From the NCBI RefSeq assembly GCF_004000745.1, contig NZ_BILV01000002.1:1-64000 (forward strand): a DNA stretch of 64,000 nucleotides, read 5' to 3'. Below, in pieces: positions 43,019 through 52,306 of this stretch; the stretch's first letter is position 1; every line of letters starts with the position of its first letter. The notes below the pieces were generated by a model that saw only the letters and a list, made by a program, of their open reading frames with translations, made no database searches and had not been told where the DNA came from. The DNA comes from Paenibacillus barengoltzii NBRC 101215 (lineage in GTDB: Bacteria > Bacillota > Bacilli > Paenibacillales > Paenibacillaceae). Both the position numbers and the translations under genes were made by a program.

Positions 43019-43999
43019 ATGGCACAAATGAATATGAAAGAAGCGATTCGCGACGCCTTGCGCGTCGAACTGCAACGCGATCCAAATGTTCTGATTTTCG
43101 GCGAAGACGTAGGTAATGTCGGCGGGGTGTTCCGTGTAACGGAAGGTCTGCAAAAAGAATTTGGGGAAGAGCGCGTCATGGATACGCCGCTCGCGGAATC
43201 CGCTATCGGCGGTTTGGCGGTAGGTTTGGGGATCCAAGGCTTCCGTCCAATCGCGGAAATTCAGTTTGTTGGCTTTATTTTTGAAGCATTGGACCAAATT
43301 CTCGTACAAGCGGCTCGGATGCGTTACCGTTCCGGCGGACGTTATCATTCTCCGATCGTGTTCCGTACTCCGTTTGGCGGCGGCGTTAAAGCAGCTGAGC
43401 TGCATACTGATGCTTTGGAAGGCCTGATTGCCCAAACTCCGGGGATCAAGCTGGTTATTCCTTCGAACCCTTATGACGCAAAAGGTCTGTTGATCTCTGC
43501 GATCCGCGATAACGACCCTGTATTCTTCATGGAACACTTGAACTTGTATCATGCGTTCCGCGAAGAAGTACCGGAAGGTGAATATACCGTTGAACTGGGC
43601 AAAGCGAAAGTCGTTCGTGAAGGCTCCGATGTAACGATTCTTGCTTATGGTCTCATGGTTCATACCGCTATGAAAGCAGCAGAAGAACTGGAAAAAACCA
43701 AAGGCATTAAAGCTGAAGTTATCGACCTGCGCACCTTGGTGCCGCTGGACATCGACACGATTATTGCCTCTGTGAAGAAAACGAATCGCGCTATCATCGT
43801 TCAAGAAGCGCAAAAATCGGCTGGTATCGCTGCGGAAGTCATCGCGCAAATTAACGAAAAGGCGATTCTGCACCTTGAAGCTCCGGTACTGCGTGTCGCT
43901 CCTCCGGATACAGTTTATCCGTTTGCGCAAATCGAAGATCAATGGCTGCCGTCCCCGGCTCGCGTGATCGATGGCGTTAACAAAGTGCTGGAATTCTAA
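43019..43999 (+). CDS. pdhB: pyruvate dehydrogenase E1 beta subunit
   Basis: A 326-residue partner of PdhA that completes the E1 active site and contacts the E2 core. Landmarks are [52 protein letters not shown] and [14 protein letters not shown] 43019 has GAGGAGG about ten bases upstream and follows pdhA by 50 bases. The length and motifs match the Bacillus enzyme, and nothing unusual is seen. Confidence 0.97.
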   Translation: MAQMNMKEAIRDALRVELQRDPNVLIFGEDVGNVGGVFRVTEGLQKEFGEERVMDTPLAESAIGGLAVGLGIQGFRPIAEIQFVGFIFEALDQILVQAARMRYRSGGRYHSPIVFRTPFGGGVKAAELHTDALEGLIAQTPGIKLVIPSNPYDAKGLLISAIRDNDPVFFMEHLNLYHAFREEVPEGEYTVELGKAKVVREGSDVTILAYGLMVHTAMKAAEELEKTKGIKAEVIDLRTLVPLDIDTIIASVKKTNRAIIVQEAQKSAGIAAEVIAQINEKAILHLEAPVLRVAPPDTVYPFAQIEDQWLPSPARVIDGVNKVLEF

Positions 44000-44027
44000 A
44001 ACGAAGAACAAATAGGAGGTCTTTCCT

Positions 44028-45641
44028 GTGGCGAAGTTTGAATATCGGTTCCCTGAACTGGGCGAAGGCTTGCATGAAGGTGAAATCATCAAAATGCACA
44101 TCAAGCCAGGGGACAAAGTAACGGATGAAGATATCATCATGGAGGTACAAAACGATAAAGCGATCGTTGAAGTACCTTGTCCTGTGAATGGTGTAGTACA
44201 AGAAGTGTTTGGTAAAGACGGTGCTGTATTCCGTGTAGGTGAAGTGGTTGCCGTTATCGAAGCTGAAGGGGACATTCCTGAACAAGAAGGGGCTCCAGCT
44301 CCAGCGGCTGAAGCAAGCGCACCGGCTGCCGCAGCAGCTCCGGCTCCGCAAGCAGCTGCTTCGTCTAACAAATTCGAATACCGCTTCCCTGAGCTTGGCG
44401 AAGGTTTGCATGAAGGCGAAATTATCAAAATGCATATTAAACCGGGCGACAAGGTAACGGATGAAGATATCATTATGGAGGTTCAAAACGACAAAGCGGT
44501 CGTTGAAGTTCCATGTCCGGTTAACGGTACGGTTCTGGAAGTGTTCGGTAAAGACGGTGCGGTGTTCCGCGTAGGCGAAGTTGTGGCTGTCATCGATGCT
44601 GAAGGCGATCTGCCTGAACAAGCTGCAGCTCCTGCACAAGGGCATGACGCTCCTGCTGCTGCAGCAAGTGCACCAGCCGCAGCCGCTGCTCCTGCAGCTC
44701 CAAACCGTGAAATCCTTGCTACACCTGGCGTTCGCAAATATGCTCGTGAGCAAGGCGTTGACTTGTCGCTGGTACCAGGGACTGGCAAAGCTGGTAAAAT
44801 CACGAAAGAAGATGTTGACAACTTCAAGAAAGGCGGAGCTGCCGTTGCTGCTCCGGCTCAAGCTGCTGCACCTGCACAAGCCGCTGCTCCAGCCCAAGCT
44901 GCAAAAGCACCTGCTGCACCAACAGCGATCGCAACAGAGGGCGAAGAAGAACGCGTTCCGTTCAAGGGTATCCGCAAAGCAATTTCCAACGCGATGGTGA
45001 AATCGGCTTACACAGCTCCGCATGTCACTATTATGGATGAAGTGGATGTAACGGAACTGGTTGCTTTCCGTACTCGCATGAAACCAATCGCTGAGAAGAA
45101 AGGCATTAAAGTTACGTATCTGCCGTTCATCGTTAAAGCGCTGGTGGCCGCTTCTCGTCAATTCCCGGCTCTGAACGCTTCGATCGATGAAGCGAACAAC
45201 GAGATCGTTTATAAGAAATACTACAACATCGGTATCGCAACTGACACCGATAACGGCTTGATTGTTCCGGTGATCAAGGATGCGGATCGGAAGAGCATCT
45301 GGATGATCGCTGAAGCGATCAAAGACTTGGCATCCCGTGGTCGTGAAGGTAAACTGGCACCTCACGAAATGAAGGGCAGCACGATTTCGATTACAAACAT
45401 CGGTTCTGCTGGCGGTATGTTCTTTACACCGATTATTAACTACCCTGAAGTAGCGATCTTGGGTACGGGTCGTATCAGCGAAAAACCGGTAGTTAAGAAC
45501 GGTGAAGTCGTTGCAGCACCAGTTATGGCCTTGTCGCTTAGCTTCGACCACCGTCTGATCGACGGTGCGACAGCACAGAACTTTATGAACTATATCAAAC
45601 AGCTGCTCGCTAACCCAGAGCTGCTCGTTATGGAGGTGTAA
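44028..45641 (+). CDS. pdhC: dihydrolipoamide acetyltransferase (E2) with two lipoyl domains
   Basis: A 537-residue E2 core subunit. Two lipoyl domains (about 1-80 and 114-194), each with the lipoyl Lys in VQNDKA, are nearly identical in protein sequence but differ at many silent sites. Ala/Pro-rich linkers follow both. The peripheral-subunit-binding domain begins [17 protein letters not shown] (about 226), then a third linker and the catalytic domain ending in [15 protein letters not shown]. The start is GTG 44028 with AGGAGG upstream. B. subtilis PdhC has one lipoyl domain, so the duplication is notable but known in other bacteria. Confidence 0.97.
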   Translation: MAKFEYRFPELGEGLHEGEIIKMHIKPGDKVTDEDIIMEVQNDKAIVEVPCPVNGVVQEVFGKDGAVFRVGEVVAVIEAEGDIPEQEGAPAPAAEASAPAAAAAPAPQAAASSNKFEYRFPELGEGLHEGEIIKMHIKPGDKVTDEDIIMEVQNDKAVVEVPCPVNGTVLEVFGKDGAVFRVGEVVAVIDAEGDLPEQAAAPAQGHDAPAAAASAPAAAAAPAAPNREILATPGVRKYAREQGVDLSLVPGTGKAGKITKEDVDNFKKGGAAVAAPAQAAAPAQAAAPAQAAKAPAAPTAIATEGEEERVPFKGIRKAISNAMVKSAYTAPHVTIMDEVDVTELVAFRTRMKPIAEKKGIKVTYLPFIVKALVAASRQFPALNASIDEANNEIVYKKYYNIGIATDTDNGLIVPVIKDADRKSIWMIAEAIKDLASRGREGKLAPHEMKGSTISITNIGSAGGMFFTPIINYPEVAILGTGRISEKPVVKNGEVVAAPVMALSLSFDHRLIDGATAQNFMNYIKQLLANPELLVMEV

Positions 45642-45647
45642 TCGTCA

Positions 45648-47063
45648 ATGGTAGTAGGAGACGCTTCTATTGATATTGATACATTAGTTGTTGGGGCAGG
45701 TCCCGGCGGATATGTGGCGGCCATTCGTGCCGCCCAACTCGGGCAAAAAGTGCTCATCGTCGACAAAGCAGAGCTTGGCGGCGTTTGCTTGAACCGCGGT
45801 TGTATCCCATCCAAAGCACTGATTGCAGCAGCTCATCAATTTGAATCTGCTCAGCATGCTGAAGTATTTGGGGTTAAAGCGGAGAAAGTCACCGTTGACT
45901 TCAAGAAAACTCAAGAATTCAAAAGCGGTGTCGTGAAGAAAATGACCCAAGGCGTTACCGGTCTGCTGAAAGGCAACAAGATTGAAGTTTTCAACGGTGA
46001 AGTGATGTTCATCAATGAAAGCGAAGCTCGTTGCTTCAACGATCATGAATCGCCGCGTTATCGCTTCAAACATTGCATTTTGGCAACCGGCTCCCGTCCA
46101 ATTGAGCTGAAACCTTTCCCGTTCGGTGGACGCATTCTGTCCTCGACGGAAGCCTTGGAGCTGCAAGAAGTACCAAGCAGCCTCATCGTGATCGGCGGCG
46201 GCTATATCGGTGCCGAACTCGGTCAAATGTACTCTAAATTCGGCACGAAAGTGACGATCATCGAAGGTATGGATACCGTACTGCCTGGCTTTGATAAAGA
46301 CATGACTCGTCTGGTTGCCAAGAACATGGCGAAAACCGGCATCGAAATCGTGACGAATGCGAAAGCCGAAAGTGCAGAACAAACAGATAAGAACGTAACG
46401 GTGAAATATTCCGTAAACGGTGAAACCAAAGAAGTAACTGCTGATTACCTGTTGGTAACAGTAGGTCGTCGTCCGAACACTGACGGCGATTTGGGTCTGG
46501 ATCTGGCTGGCGTTGAGTTGACTGACCGCGGTTTGGTGAAAGTTGACCATCAAGGCCGCACCAGCAACCCGAAAATCTTCGCGATTGGCGATATCGTAGC
46601 GGGCCCAGCGCTGGCGCACAAAGCTTCCTATGAAGGGAAAGTTGCGGCAGAAGCAATCGCAGGACTTCCTTCCGTGGTCGATTACAAAGCGATCCCAGCG
46701 GTCGTATTTACGGATCCAGAATGTGCCAGCGTAGGGCTGACGGAGTCGGAAGCGAAAGAGAAGGGCTACAAAGTCAAAGCCGGCAAGTTCCCGTTTGCGG
46801 GCAACGGTCGCGCAACTTCTCTGAATCAGCCTGACGGCTTCATCAAGATCGTTGCTAACGCGGATAACCATGTTGTACTCGGCGCGCAAGTCGTCGGGAT
46901 CGAAGCATCCAACCTGATCGCTGAGTTGGGTCTTGCGGTTGAAATGGGTGCAACGCTCGAAGATATCTCGCTGACCATCCATGCTCACCCAACCTTGGGC
47001 GAAATCGTAATGGAAACTGCAGAGCTGGTCGAAGGTCATCCAATCCACGTCATCTCTCGCTAA
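45648..47063 (+). CDS. pdhD: dihydrolipoamide dehydrogenase (E3)
   Basis: A 471-residue FAD enzyme that reoxidises dihydrolipoamide and makes NADH. FAD is bound by VVGAGPGGYVAAIRAAQLG, the redox disulfide is GGVCLNRGCIPSKA, NAD binds at VIGGGYIGAELGQ, and the dimer-interface His-Glu pair is in HAHPTLGEIVMETAE. ATG 45648 has GGAGGTG nine bases upstream, overlapping the end of pdhC; the genes are six bases apart. It can also serve 2-oxoglutarate dehydrogenase. Two hairpins follow. Confidence 0.97.
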   Translation: MVVGDASIDIDTLVVGAGPGGYVAAIRAAQLGQKVLIVDKAELGGVCLNRGCIPSKALIAAAHQFESAQHAEVFGVKAEKVTVDFKKTQEFKSGVVKKMTQGVTGLLKGNKIEVFNGEVMFINESEARCFNDHESPRYRFKHCILATGSRPIELKPFPFGGRILSSTEALELQEVPSSLIVIGGGYIGAELGQMYSKFGTKVTIIEGMDTVLPGFDKDMTRLVAKNMAKTGIEIVTNAKAESAEQTDKNVTVKYSVNGETKEVTADYLLVTVGRRPNTDGDLGLDLAGVELTDRGLVKVDHQGRTSNPKIFAIGDIVAGPALAHKASYEGKVAAEAIAGLPSVVDYKAIPAVVFTDPECASVGLTESEAKEKGYKVKAGKFPFAGNGRATSLNQPDGFIKIVANADNHVVLGAQVVGIEASNLIAELGLAVEMGATLEDISLTIHAHPTLGEIVMETAELVEGHPIHVISR

Positions 47064-47081
47064 GTTTAGCGTACGTCTCTC

Positions 47082-47157
47082 CCACTTCTTCTAGAAGTGG
47101 TTCTTCTCCTAAATATTTTGGGCAAGACCGAGGTTACGGTCTTGCCCCTTTTTTTAT
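47082..47157 (+). terminator. tandem hairpins ending the pdh operon
   Basis: A first small hairpin CCACTTC/GAAGTGG (47082-47100) is followed by the main terminator: GGGCAAGACCG with CGGTCTTGCCC (47120-47147) and a long T-run. Confidence 0.9.
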
Positions 47158-47161
47158 TGCT

Positions 47162-47980
47162 TTATTTCACTCCAAGCCGCATCCGATAGCCAAACAGAAT
47201 CCGTCGACGTTTTCCGCCAAATCCTTGTTTTACACGCTTGCGAAAATGCTCGGCAGCGGTTAGAATCTCGTCCGCGCCTAATTTCAAGGCAGTTTGCACT
47301 CCACCTTGACTAAGGGCCAAGTTCGCATACCGATCAGCATCACAGTCCTCCCAATGGTGGAAGACGATCTCACGGGAATATCGGAACAGGCCGCTCTTGC
47401 GGATTTGCTGCAAATGCTGGTCCTTTGGCCATTTATAAGCTTCTTTCCCGGTCTCACTTAGTTCGCTGACTCGTTGGTCAGCTAGCTTGGTGAGCTCTAC
47501 GTAAGCTTGCTCAAGCTCGGGCAAGACAACCGGTGGCCAATCGCAATCGTATGCAGCAAAAATGCCTCCAGGACGCAATACCCGGGCGAATTCCTGCAGT
47601 GTTGGTTGCGGGTCCATCCAGTGAAAGGATTGTGAGCACGTAACCAGATCAACGGAGGAGGCTTCCAAAGGCAGTTCATACGACAAGCCTTTCACAAATT
47701 CAAGCTGCTGTGGCTTGCCGACTTCCTTCCAACGGTTGATCGCTACGGCACGCATATCATCGTTGGGTTCAATCCCTACGATTTGATTCGCACGCTCCAA
47801 CCAAATAAAAGAGGAGAGACCGGTACCGCAGCCAACATCTGCAACGACCTCGGGGCGGCGTTCTAAATACATCGTGAGGATGTCAATCAAATCAACTGGA
47901 GCTTTGGGACGATTTTGGTCATACAGATCACTGAACCCGGTGAAACGTTCAATATTGTTTTGGCGGATTTGTTCGCTCAT
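47162..47980 (-). CDS. class I SAM-dependent methyltransferase
   Basis: A 272-residue methyltransferase of the UbiE/type-11 kind. Motif I is VVADVGCGTGLSSF (about 45-58), the acidic residue ending the second strand is in VGIEPN, and CSQSFHWMDP and ARVLRPGG are typical of the fold. The start is ATG 47980 with AAGGAGAG upstream. The C-terminal ~100 residues are helical and probably bind substrate. I cannot name the substrate. It stands alone between the pdh operon and the CoA-disulfide reductase gene. Confidence 0.88.
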   Translation of the reverse strand: MSEQIRQNNIERFTGFSDLYDQNRPKAPVDLIDILTMYLERRPEVVADVGCGTGLSSFIWLERANQIVGIEPNDDMRAVAINRWKEVGKPQQLEFVKGLSYELPLEASSVDLVTCSQSFHWMDPQPTLQEFARVLRPGGIFAAYDCDWPPVVLPELEQAYVELTKLADQRVSELSETGKEAYKWPKDQHLQQIRKSGLFRYSREIVFHHWEDCDADRYANLALSQGGVQTALKLGADEILTAAEHFRKRVKQGFGGKRRRILFGYRMRLGVK

Positions 47981-48033
47981 TGGGCAACTCTCCTTTTATT
48001 CGCAAGACGAAAGTTATTCCCAAATTATACCGC

Positions 48034-48066
48034 AAAAAAGGTTCTTGGTCGCGTAGACCAAGAACC
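48034..48066 (-). terminator. terminator of the arsR-reductase operon
   Basis: On the minus strand GGTTCTTGGTC pairs perfectly with GACCAAGAACC and is followed by TTTTTTGCG. Confidence 0.88.
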
Positions 48067-48074
48067 CTTTACGT

Positions 48075-50597
48075 TTAAACAAATAAATTAATGCCCGATT
48101 GATCAGCCTTACCTAAATAATAGCCAACGCCGCCGATTTTGACCCCGTCGATCAACTCTTCCTGGCGGATGCCCATCAAATCCATGGACATCTGACAGGC
48201 TACGATTTCAACCCCTTGCTCCATGGCGGTAGTCATCAATTCCTCCAAAGACGAGACGTTATTCTGTTTCATCACGCCGCGAATCATCTTCGCCCCGAGT
48301 CCAAGCATATTCATTCGGGACAGGGACAATTTGCGGCTGCCGCGCGGCATCATCAAGCCAAACATGCGGCCAATGAAGGTTTTGGCGACGGGAACCTTTT
48401 CCGATTTGCGCAGAATGTTCAGGCCCCAGAAGGTAAAGAACAACGTAACCTTCTTGCCGCTGGCCGCTGCACCATTGGCGATAATAAACGAAGCAATCGC
48501 CTTATCTAAATCGCCGCTGAACACAATCATCGTCGTGCCTTCCGGAGAGGACGCCAGCTGCGTAGTTACCGTAGTGTCAGACTGATCTGGGCTTTCCTTC
48601 CGCAAGTAGGCTTCGATGATCCCATCTGCACGCTTGGTGACCTGGAGCATCTGATGTTTGGACATGGTCGCCCAGGCCTGCACATCCTCATAGAAACCAG
48701 GATCCGATGCGGTGACGTGCAGAGTTTGTCCGGATTCCAAACGGTCCATTGCTTGTTTGACTTGAATCAACGGGCCTGGACAGCATAATCCACAGGCGTC
48801 TAGCTCTGCATCGACTCGCAAAAGGGCTGGGGCTTCGTTTGGTGCAGCCGAATGACGTTCAGTCTGCGGCACAGCCGGATCTGCCTTTGCTGCGGCAACC
48901 TCCATTTTTGCCGCAGGACCTGTGGGAAGTTCCTGTGAACTTGCCCGGCCAGGCTGGTAATTCGCCATTTGATACAGCTTGTAACCGCCGGTGAGGTTGC
49001 GAACCTTAAAACCTTTTTGCTGCAGAATCCGAGAGGCGGTGTACCCGCGCAGCCCCACTTGGCAGTAGACCCAAATCTCCTTGTTGGCATCCAGCTCATT
49101 TAAGCGATCGCGTAATTCATCGACCGGGATGAGCAAGGAGCCGGGGATATGACCGTTGGCATGCTCCATTTCCGAACGAACGTCCACTAACATGGTGGTC
49201 TGTTCATCCCGAGTCGCCAAATCCTGAGGAACATACACGCGCACTCTTCCGCTCAAGATATTCTCTGCGGTATACGCTGCCATGTTGACCGGATCCTTCG
49301 CTGACGAGTAGGGAGGGGCATAGGCCAGCTCCAGCTCGGCAAGATCCGCTACTGTCCCGCGGAAACGAATCGCCGTGGCGATATCATCAATCCGTTTATC
49401 TACCCCGTCATAACCAACAGCTTGCGCGCCAAGCAGCGTTCCGTCAGATTGAAACAGCAGCTTGATCGAGAGCGGGGTAGCACCGGGATAATAAGAAGCA
49501 TGGGAGTTAGGATGAACGACAGTGACATGATAAGGAATGCCCATCCGTTGCAGTGTTCTCTCATTGTTCCCGGTCGCTGCTCCGGTGAGGCCAAATACTT
49601 TGATGATGGACGTACCTTGCGAGCCTTTGTAGGTGGTCCCTAGACCGCAGACGTTGTCCGCAGCGATCCGGCCTTGCTTGTTCGCAGGTCCAGCGAGAGG
49701 GATCGCTGTTTTCGAGCCATTGACGAAATCAACGACTTCAACTGCATCCCCAACAGCATAAATGTCAGGAATGTTCGTTTCCAGTTTATCGTTTACGAGA
49801 ATATGTCCTCTTGGGCCAAACTCGATACCGGTATCCTTCAGAAAAGCCGTATCCGGTTTTACGCCAATCGCCAATAACACGAAATCAGCAGAAACTTCGC
49901 GGCCGTCCGAAGTCTGAACCGTAATGCGGTTTCCTTGTTCAATAAACGAGGTGACGGTCTGCGACATCAGCAGCTTCACGCCGTGATCCTCCAGTTCTTT
50001 GGCTAGGACACCTGCCATTTCGGGATCAAACGGCGCCAGAATTTGCGGGCCGCCTTCAATTAACGTAACATCAAGCCCGATTTCTCTTAAGTTCTCGGCC
50101 ATTTCCACACCGATAAACCCGCCGCCAATGACGATGGCCGAAGCTGTGTTCTCCAGAGCAACCCTTTGTTTGAGGCGGTCGGTGTCCGGAATATTCCGCA
50201 GCGTATGAATTCGACTGCTCTCGATGCCGGGAAGATTCGGGCGGATGGGTTTCGCTCCGGGTGATAATATCAAGGCATCGTAGCTTTCTCGGTACTCACC
50301 GCGTTCTTTGCTGCGGACCAGCACCGTTTTGGTTGTTGGATCGATTCCGATTACTTCACTTTCCGTACGAACATCGATGTTAAACCGACGATGCATCGCT
50401 TCCGGCGTCTGTACCAACAGCTTCGAGCGTTCCTTGATGGAATCGCCGATGTAGTAGGGGAGCCCGCAGTTTGCAAACGAAATATAGGGGTCCCTTTCAA
50501 ACATAATGATATGCGCTGCTTCATCCAGACGGCGAAGTCTTGCAGCCGCAGAGGCGCCGCCGGCAACGCCTCCGACAATGATTACCTTTTTACTCAT
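48075..50597 (-). CDS. four-domain CoA-disulfide reductase (reductase-rhodanese-TusA-DsrE)
   Basis: An 840-residue protein. Residues about 1-450 are an FAD/NAD disulfide reductase with VGGVAGGASAAARLRR and the single active Cys44 in SFANCGLPYYIG. About 455-550 is a rhodanese with Cys in WVYCQVGLRGY. About 595-670 is a TusA domain with LDACGLCCPGPLIQVKQ. About 690-840 is a DsrE-like domain (MIVFSGDLDKAIASFIIA; VACQMSMDLMG). Together they suggest one chain that reduces CoA disulfide or persulfide and passes sulfane sulfur between Cys residues. It lies four bases after an ArsR regulator gene, probably controlled by it. CoADR-rhodanese proteins are known in Bacilli. Confidence 0.93.
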   Translation of the reverse strand: MSKKVIIVGGVAGGASAAARLRRLDEAAHIIMFERDPYISFANCGLPYYIGDSIKERSKLLVQTPEAMHRRFNIDVRTESEVIGIDPTTKTVLVRSKERGEYRESYDALILSPGAKPIRPNLPGIESSRIHTLRNIPDTDRLKQRVALENTASAIVIGGGFIGVEMAENLREIGLDVTLIEGGPQILAPFDPEMAGVLAKELEDHGVKLLMSQTVTSFIEQGNRITVQTSDGREVSADFVLLAIGVKPDTAFLKDTGIEFGPRGHILVNDKLETNIPDIYAVGDAVEVVDFVNGSKTAIPLAGPANKQGRIAADNVCGLGTTYKGSQGTSIIKVFGLTGAATGNNERTLQRMGIPYHVTVVHPNSHASYYPGATPLSIKLLFQSDGTLLGAQAVGYDGVDKRIDDIATAIRFRGTVADLAELELAYAPPYSSAKDPVNMAAYTAENILSGRVRVYVPQDLATRDEQTTMLVDVRSEMEHANGHIPGSLLIPVDELRDRLNELDANKEIWVYCQVGLRGYTASRILQQKGFKVRNLTGGYKLYQMANYQPGRASSQELPTGPAAKMEVAAAKADPAVPQTERHSAAPNEAPALLRVDAELDACGLCCPGPLIQVKQAMDRLESGQTLHVTASDPGFYEDVQAWATMSKHQMLQVTKRADGIIEAYLRKESPDQSDTTVTTQLASSPEGTTMIVFSGDLDKAIASFIIANGAAASGKKVTLFFTFWGLNILRKSEKVPVAKTFIGRMFGLMMPRGSRKLSLSRMNMLGLGAKMIRGVMKQNNVSSLEELMTTAMEQGVEIVACQMSMDLMGIRQEELIDGVKIGGVGYYLGKADQSGINLFV

Positions 50598-50601
50598 TGT
50601 A

Positions 50602-50889
50602 TTATTGATCCTCCTCGAATAAATGGCGAACCAATTTCATGACTTTCTCATTCGCCAGATGATAATTAACTTCCAATCCGCTGCGTTCAGCTTCAACGAT
50701 GCCTAAGCTGCGCAGTTTTTGCAGGTGTTGGGATACGGTCGATTGCGGCAGATCCAAACACTCTTGCATGTACGTCACATTGCAATGCTGCTTCTCCAGC
50801 AAGCCGCGGACGATACATAACCGAACCGGATGCGCCAAGGCTTTCAGCATTTCTGCTGTTTCCTGATAGGCTTTGAAATTGTTATCCAT
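50602..50889 (-). CDS. ArsR-family regulator, probably thiol/persulfide-responsive
   Basis: A 95-residue winged-helix repressor. The recognition helix is in LPQSTVSQHLQKLRSLGIV. Cysteines lie in RLCIVRGL, KQHCNVTYMQEC and nowhere in the C-terminus, so a dithiol or metal site near the recognition helix is possible. ATG 50889 is chosen because GAGGTG is seven bases upstream; the frame continues to 50922 without support. It heads the operon with the sulfur-handling reductase, so it most likely senses reactive sulfur or oxidised thiols. The ligand is inference. Confidence 0.85.
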   Translation of the reverse strand: MDNNFKAYQETAEMLKALAHPVRLCIVRGLLEKQHCNVTYMQECLDLPQSTVSQHLQKLRSLGIVEAERSGLEVNYHLANEKVMKLVRHLFEEDQ

Positions 50890-50923
50890 GCAGGTGCACC
50901 TCACTAAAATCGTATAAATCACT

Positions 50924-50943
50924 ATATCATAATATTACGATAT
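50924..50943. promoter_or_regulatory. palindromic operator candidate before the arsR gene
   Basis: ATATCATAATATTACGATAT is a 20-base palindrome with one mismatched pair, typical in size for ArsR-family operators. It overlaps AT-rich promoter-like sequence on the minus strand. Confidence 0.55.
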
Positions 50944-51274
50944 AACAATATAATTTGCAACTAAGAAGTACCATGTGCGATAGATACAGTTATTAGTAAG
51001 GTCCATTTAGTGAGGTCCATGACGAGACAAGATCAGAATGGGGAGGTCAGGGGCAAGGTGAGGTCATACTGGACTATCCTGTAGCTGCCGTGGAACGAAC
51101 AGGGTCTGGAGGGTAGATACCAGGAGGAAGTGATCCCAGAGATATTATCCTTTCTGCTGCGGCTCAAACGACCGGTAAGGGGAGAGGAATCGGGGTGAAC
51201 CTGTCGGCACCCTATTGGCGAATGAAGATTGTCCAGAGCACCGACAGGAGAACTAAAGGAAAATTGACTTCCTT
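50944..51274. other. intergenic region, no gene supported
   Basis: This gap, the rest of a 385-base stretch without genes, contains repeats of GGTCCAT/GGTCA (around 51000-51070) and a hairpin CCTGTCGG/CCGACAGG (51200-51248, 33-base loop) without a T-tract. A minus-strand frame at 51033-51332 overlaps the end of the next gene and has no ribosome binding site. The region may be a decayed gene or simple spacer. Confidence 0.4.
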
Positions 51275-52048
51275 CTATTTTGGCAGTTTTGCAGATGCGT
51301 TCGTGATGATCCGGGAGATTTGCTTCTCCCAATCGTAGACTTTCGCTAAAGAAGTGTGAATGGCTTTCGTTTGATCATATACGGTCTTCAATTCCAATGC
51401 AGCGACAATGGCGTCACCGCGCTTGACGCTGGCTTTATACCGCTTGTCAGCCGCCGAAAGGTGTTTTCGCGCGGCGGCGACGGATTTGTTTTCGGCGGTG
51501 ATCTGCTTTTTTAACGTTTGCACAGGAATGAGCGCATCTTTCACGACTTTGACTTTGGCGGTTTTCGCTTTCTTAGCAGCGGCTAATGCATCCTTTTTCG
51601 CTTTAATTTCTGCCGAAGCAGCAGTTGCCGCAGGCTTCAACTTGTTGCGCTTCAATTCCAATAAATCAGCGGTTTTCTTATCCTTGCGTTTCTTGGCTGC
51701 TGTCACTTGCTTGCCCAATGATTTGTATTCCTCCAACAAGGAGGCATGCTTCCGCTGCAGTGAATCGGATTCCTGTGTCAGGCGAGTGATGGTAGCTTGA
51801 TCAATGACTTTGAGCTTCGCATTGATGGCAGCCAAAGCGTCGTTATTCTTCTTGCGCAGTGCTGAAATTTCGAGGCTCTCCTGTTTAACCAACGTTTGTA
51901 CCGCGGTTAACCCATCATACATCGCGTCTATTCCACTCAAGGCAGCATCCCAAGAGCTTGCAGCATACGTCGGTCGATATCCGCCTAACATTAGTGAAAT
52001 CGTGATGACCGTCAGCAACAGCAGTTTGATCGAACTTCTCCACTTCAT
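51275..52048 (-). CDS. secreted Lys/Ala-rich coiled-coil protein
   Basis: A 257-residue exported protein of no family I recognise. The signal peptide covers about residues 1-29 (SIKLLLLTVITISLMLGG, cut near TYAASS). The mature part is almost entirely helical, with Lys, Ala, Leu and Glu in coiled-coil spacing (LDxxKKRKDKKTADLLELKRNK-like stretches), and no catalytic motif. ATG 52048 is chosen because GGATGGAG lies nine bases upstream on the minus strand; frames from 52063 or 52087 lack this. Expression is probably controlled by a terminator in its leader. A wall-associated or protease-inhibitor-like role cannot be excluded. Confidence 0.78.
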   Translation of the reverse strand: MKWRSSIKLLLLTVITISLMLGGYRPTYAASSWDAALSGIDAMYDGLTAVQTLVKQESLEISALRKKNNDALAAINAKLKVIDQATITRLTQESDSLQRKHASLLEEYKSLGKQVTAAKKRKDKKTADLLELKRNKLKPAATAASAEIKAKKDALAAAKKAKTAKVKVVKDALIPVQTLKKQITAENKSVAAARKHLSAADKRYKASVKRGDAIVAALELKTVYDQTKAIHTSLAKVYDWEKQISRIITNASAKLPK

Positions 52049-52095
52049 AACCGTCAACTCCATCCTATATGAATTTGCCATTCTCATAGAAACGC

Positions 52096-52145
52096 AAAAA
52101 AAGCACCTGCAAGAAAGGCGATATCGCCAGACTTGCGAGGTGCTT
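52096..52145 (-). terminator. leader attenuator of the coiled-coil protein gene
   Basis: On the minus strand AGCACCTCGCAAG pairs with CTTGCAGGTGCT (one bulged base), enclosing the palindrome GGCGATATCGCC, then seven T bases and GCGTTT. It starts about 30 bases after the predicted transcription start. All nearby upstream genes are on the other strand, so it cannot be another gene's terminator. Confidence 0.85.
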
Positions 52146-52180
52146 CACTCGCTTGATTCTATATGATTTTGGCATATTTA

Positions 52181-52209
52181 ACTATAAACTACCAGCTCCC
52201 AAAAGTCAA
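52181..52209 (-). promoter_or_regulatory. promoter of the coiled-coil protein gene
   Basis: On the minus strand TTGACT (52209-52204) and TATAGT (52186-52181) are 17 bases apart. Confidence 0.75.
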
Positions 52210-52306
52210 TCCTATTTACGAACTTACGTTCTGTAGAGTAGGGTCTGAGGTATTGGCACAAGCGGAATTGGCATACTATGGTTAAACTTTAAAGAGGGTG
52301 AACAAC

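Noticed and set aside
41883-47048. Long minus-strand frames of 360, 491, 524 and 454 codons covering the whole pdh operon
   Set aside because: They mirror pdhA-D exactly. Highly expressed genes with biased codons leave few antisense stops. The predicted products are rich in Phe, Arg and His, lack ribosome binding sites and match nothing.
51033-51332. A 99-codon minus-strand frame in the gap after the arsR gene
   Set aside because: Overlaps the end of the coiled-coil protein gene in another frame and lacks a ribosome binding site; its predicted composition is unstructured.
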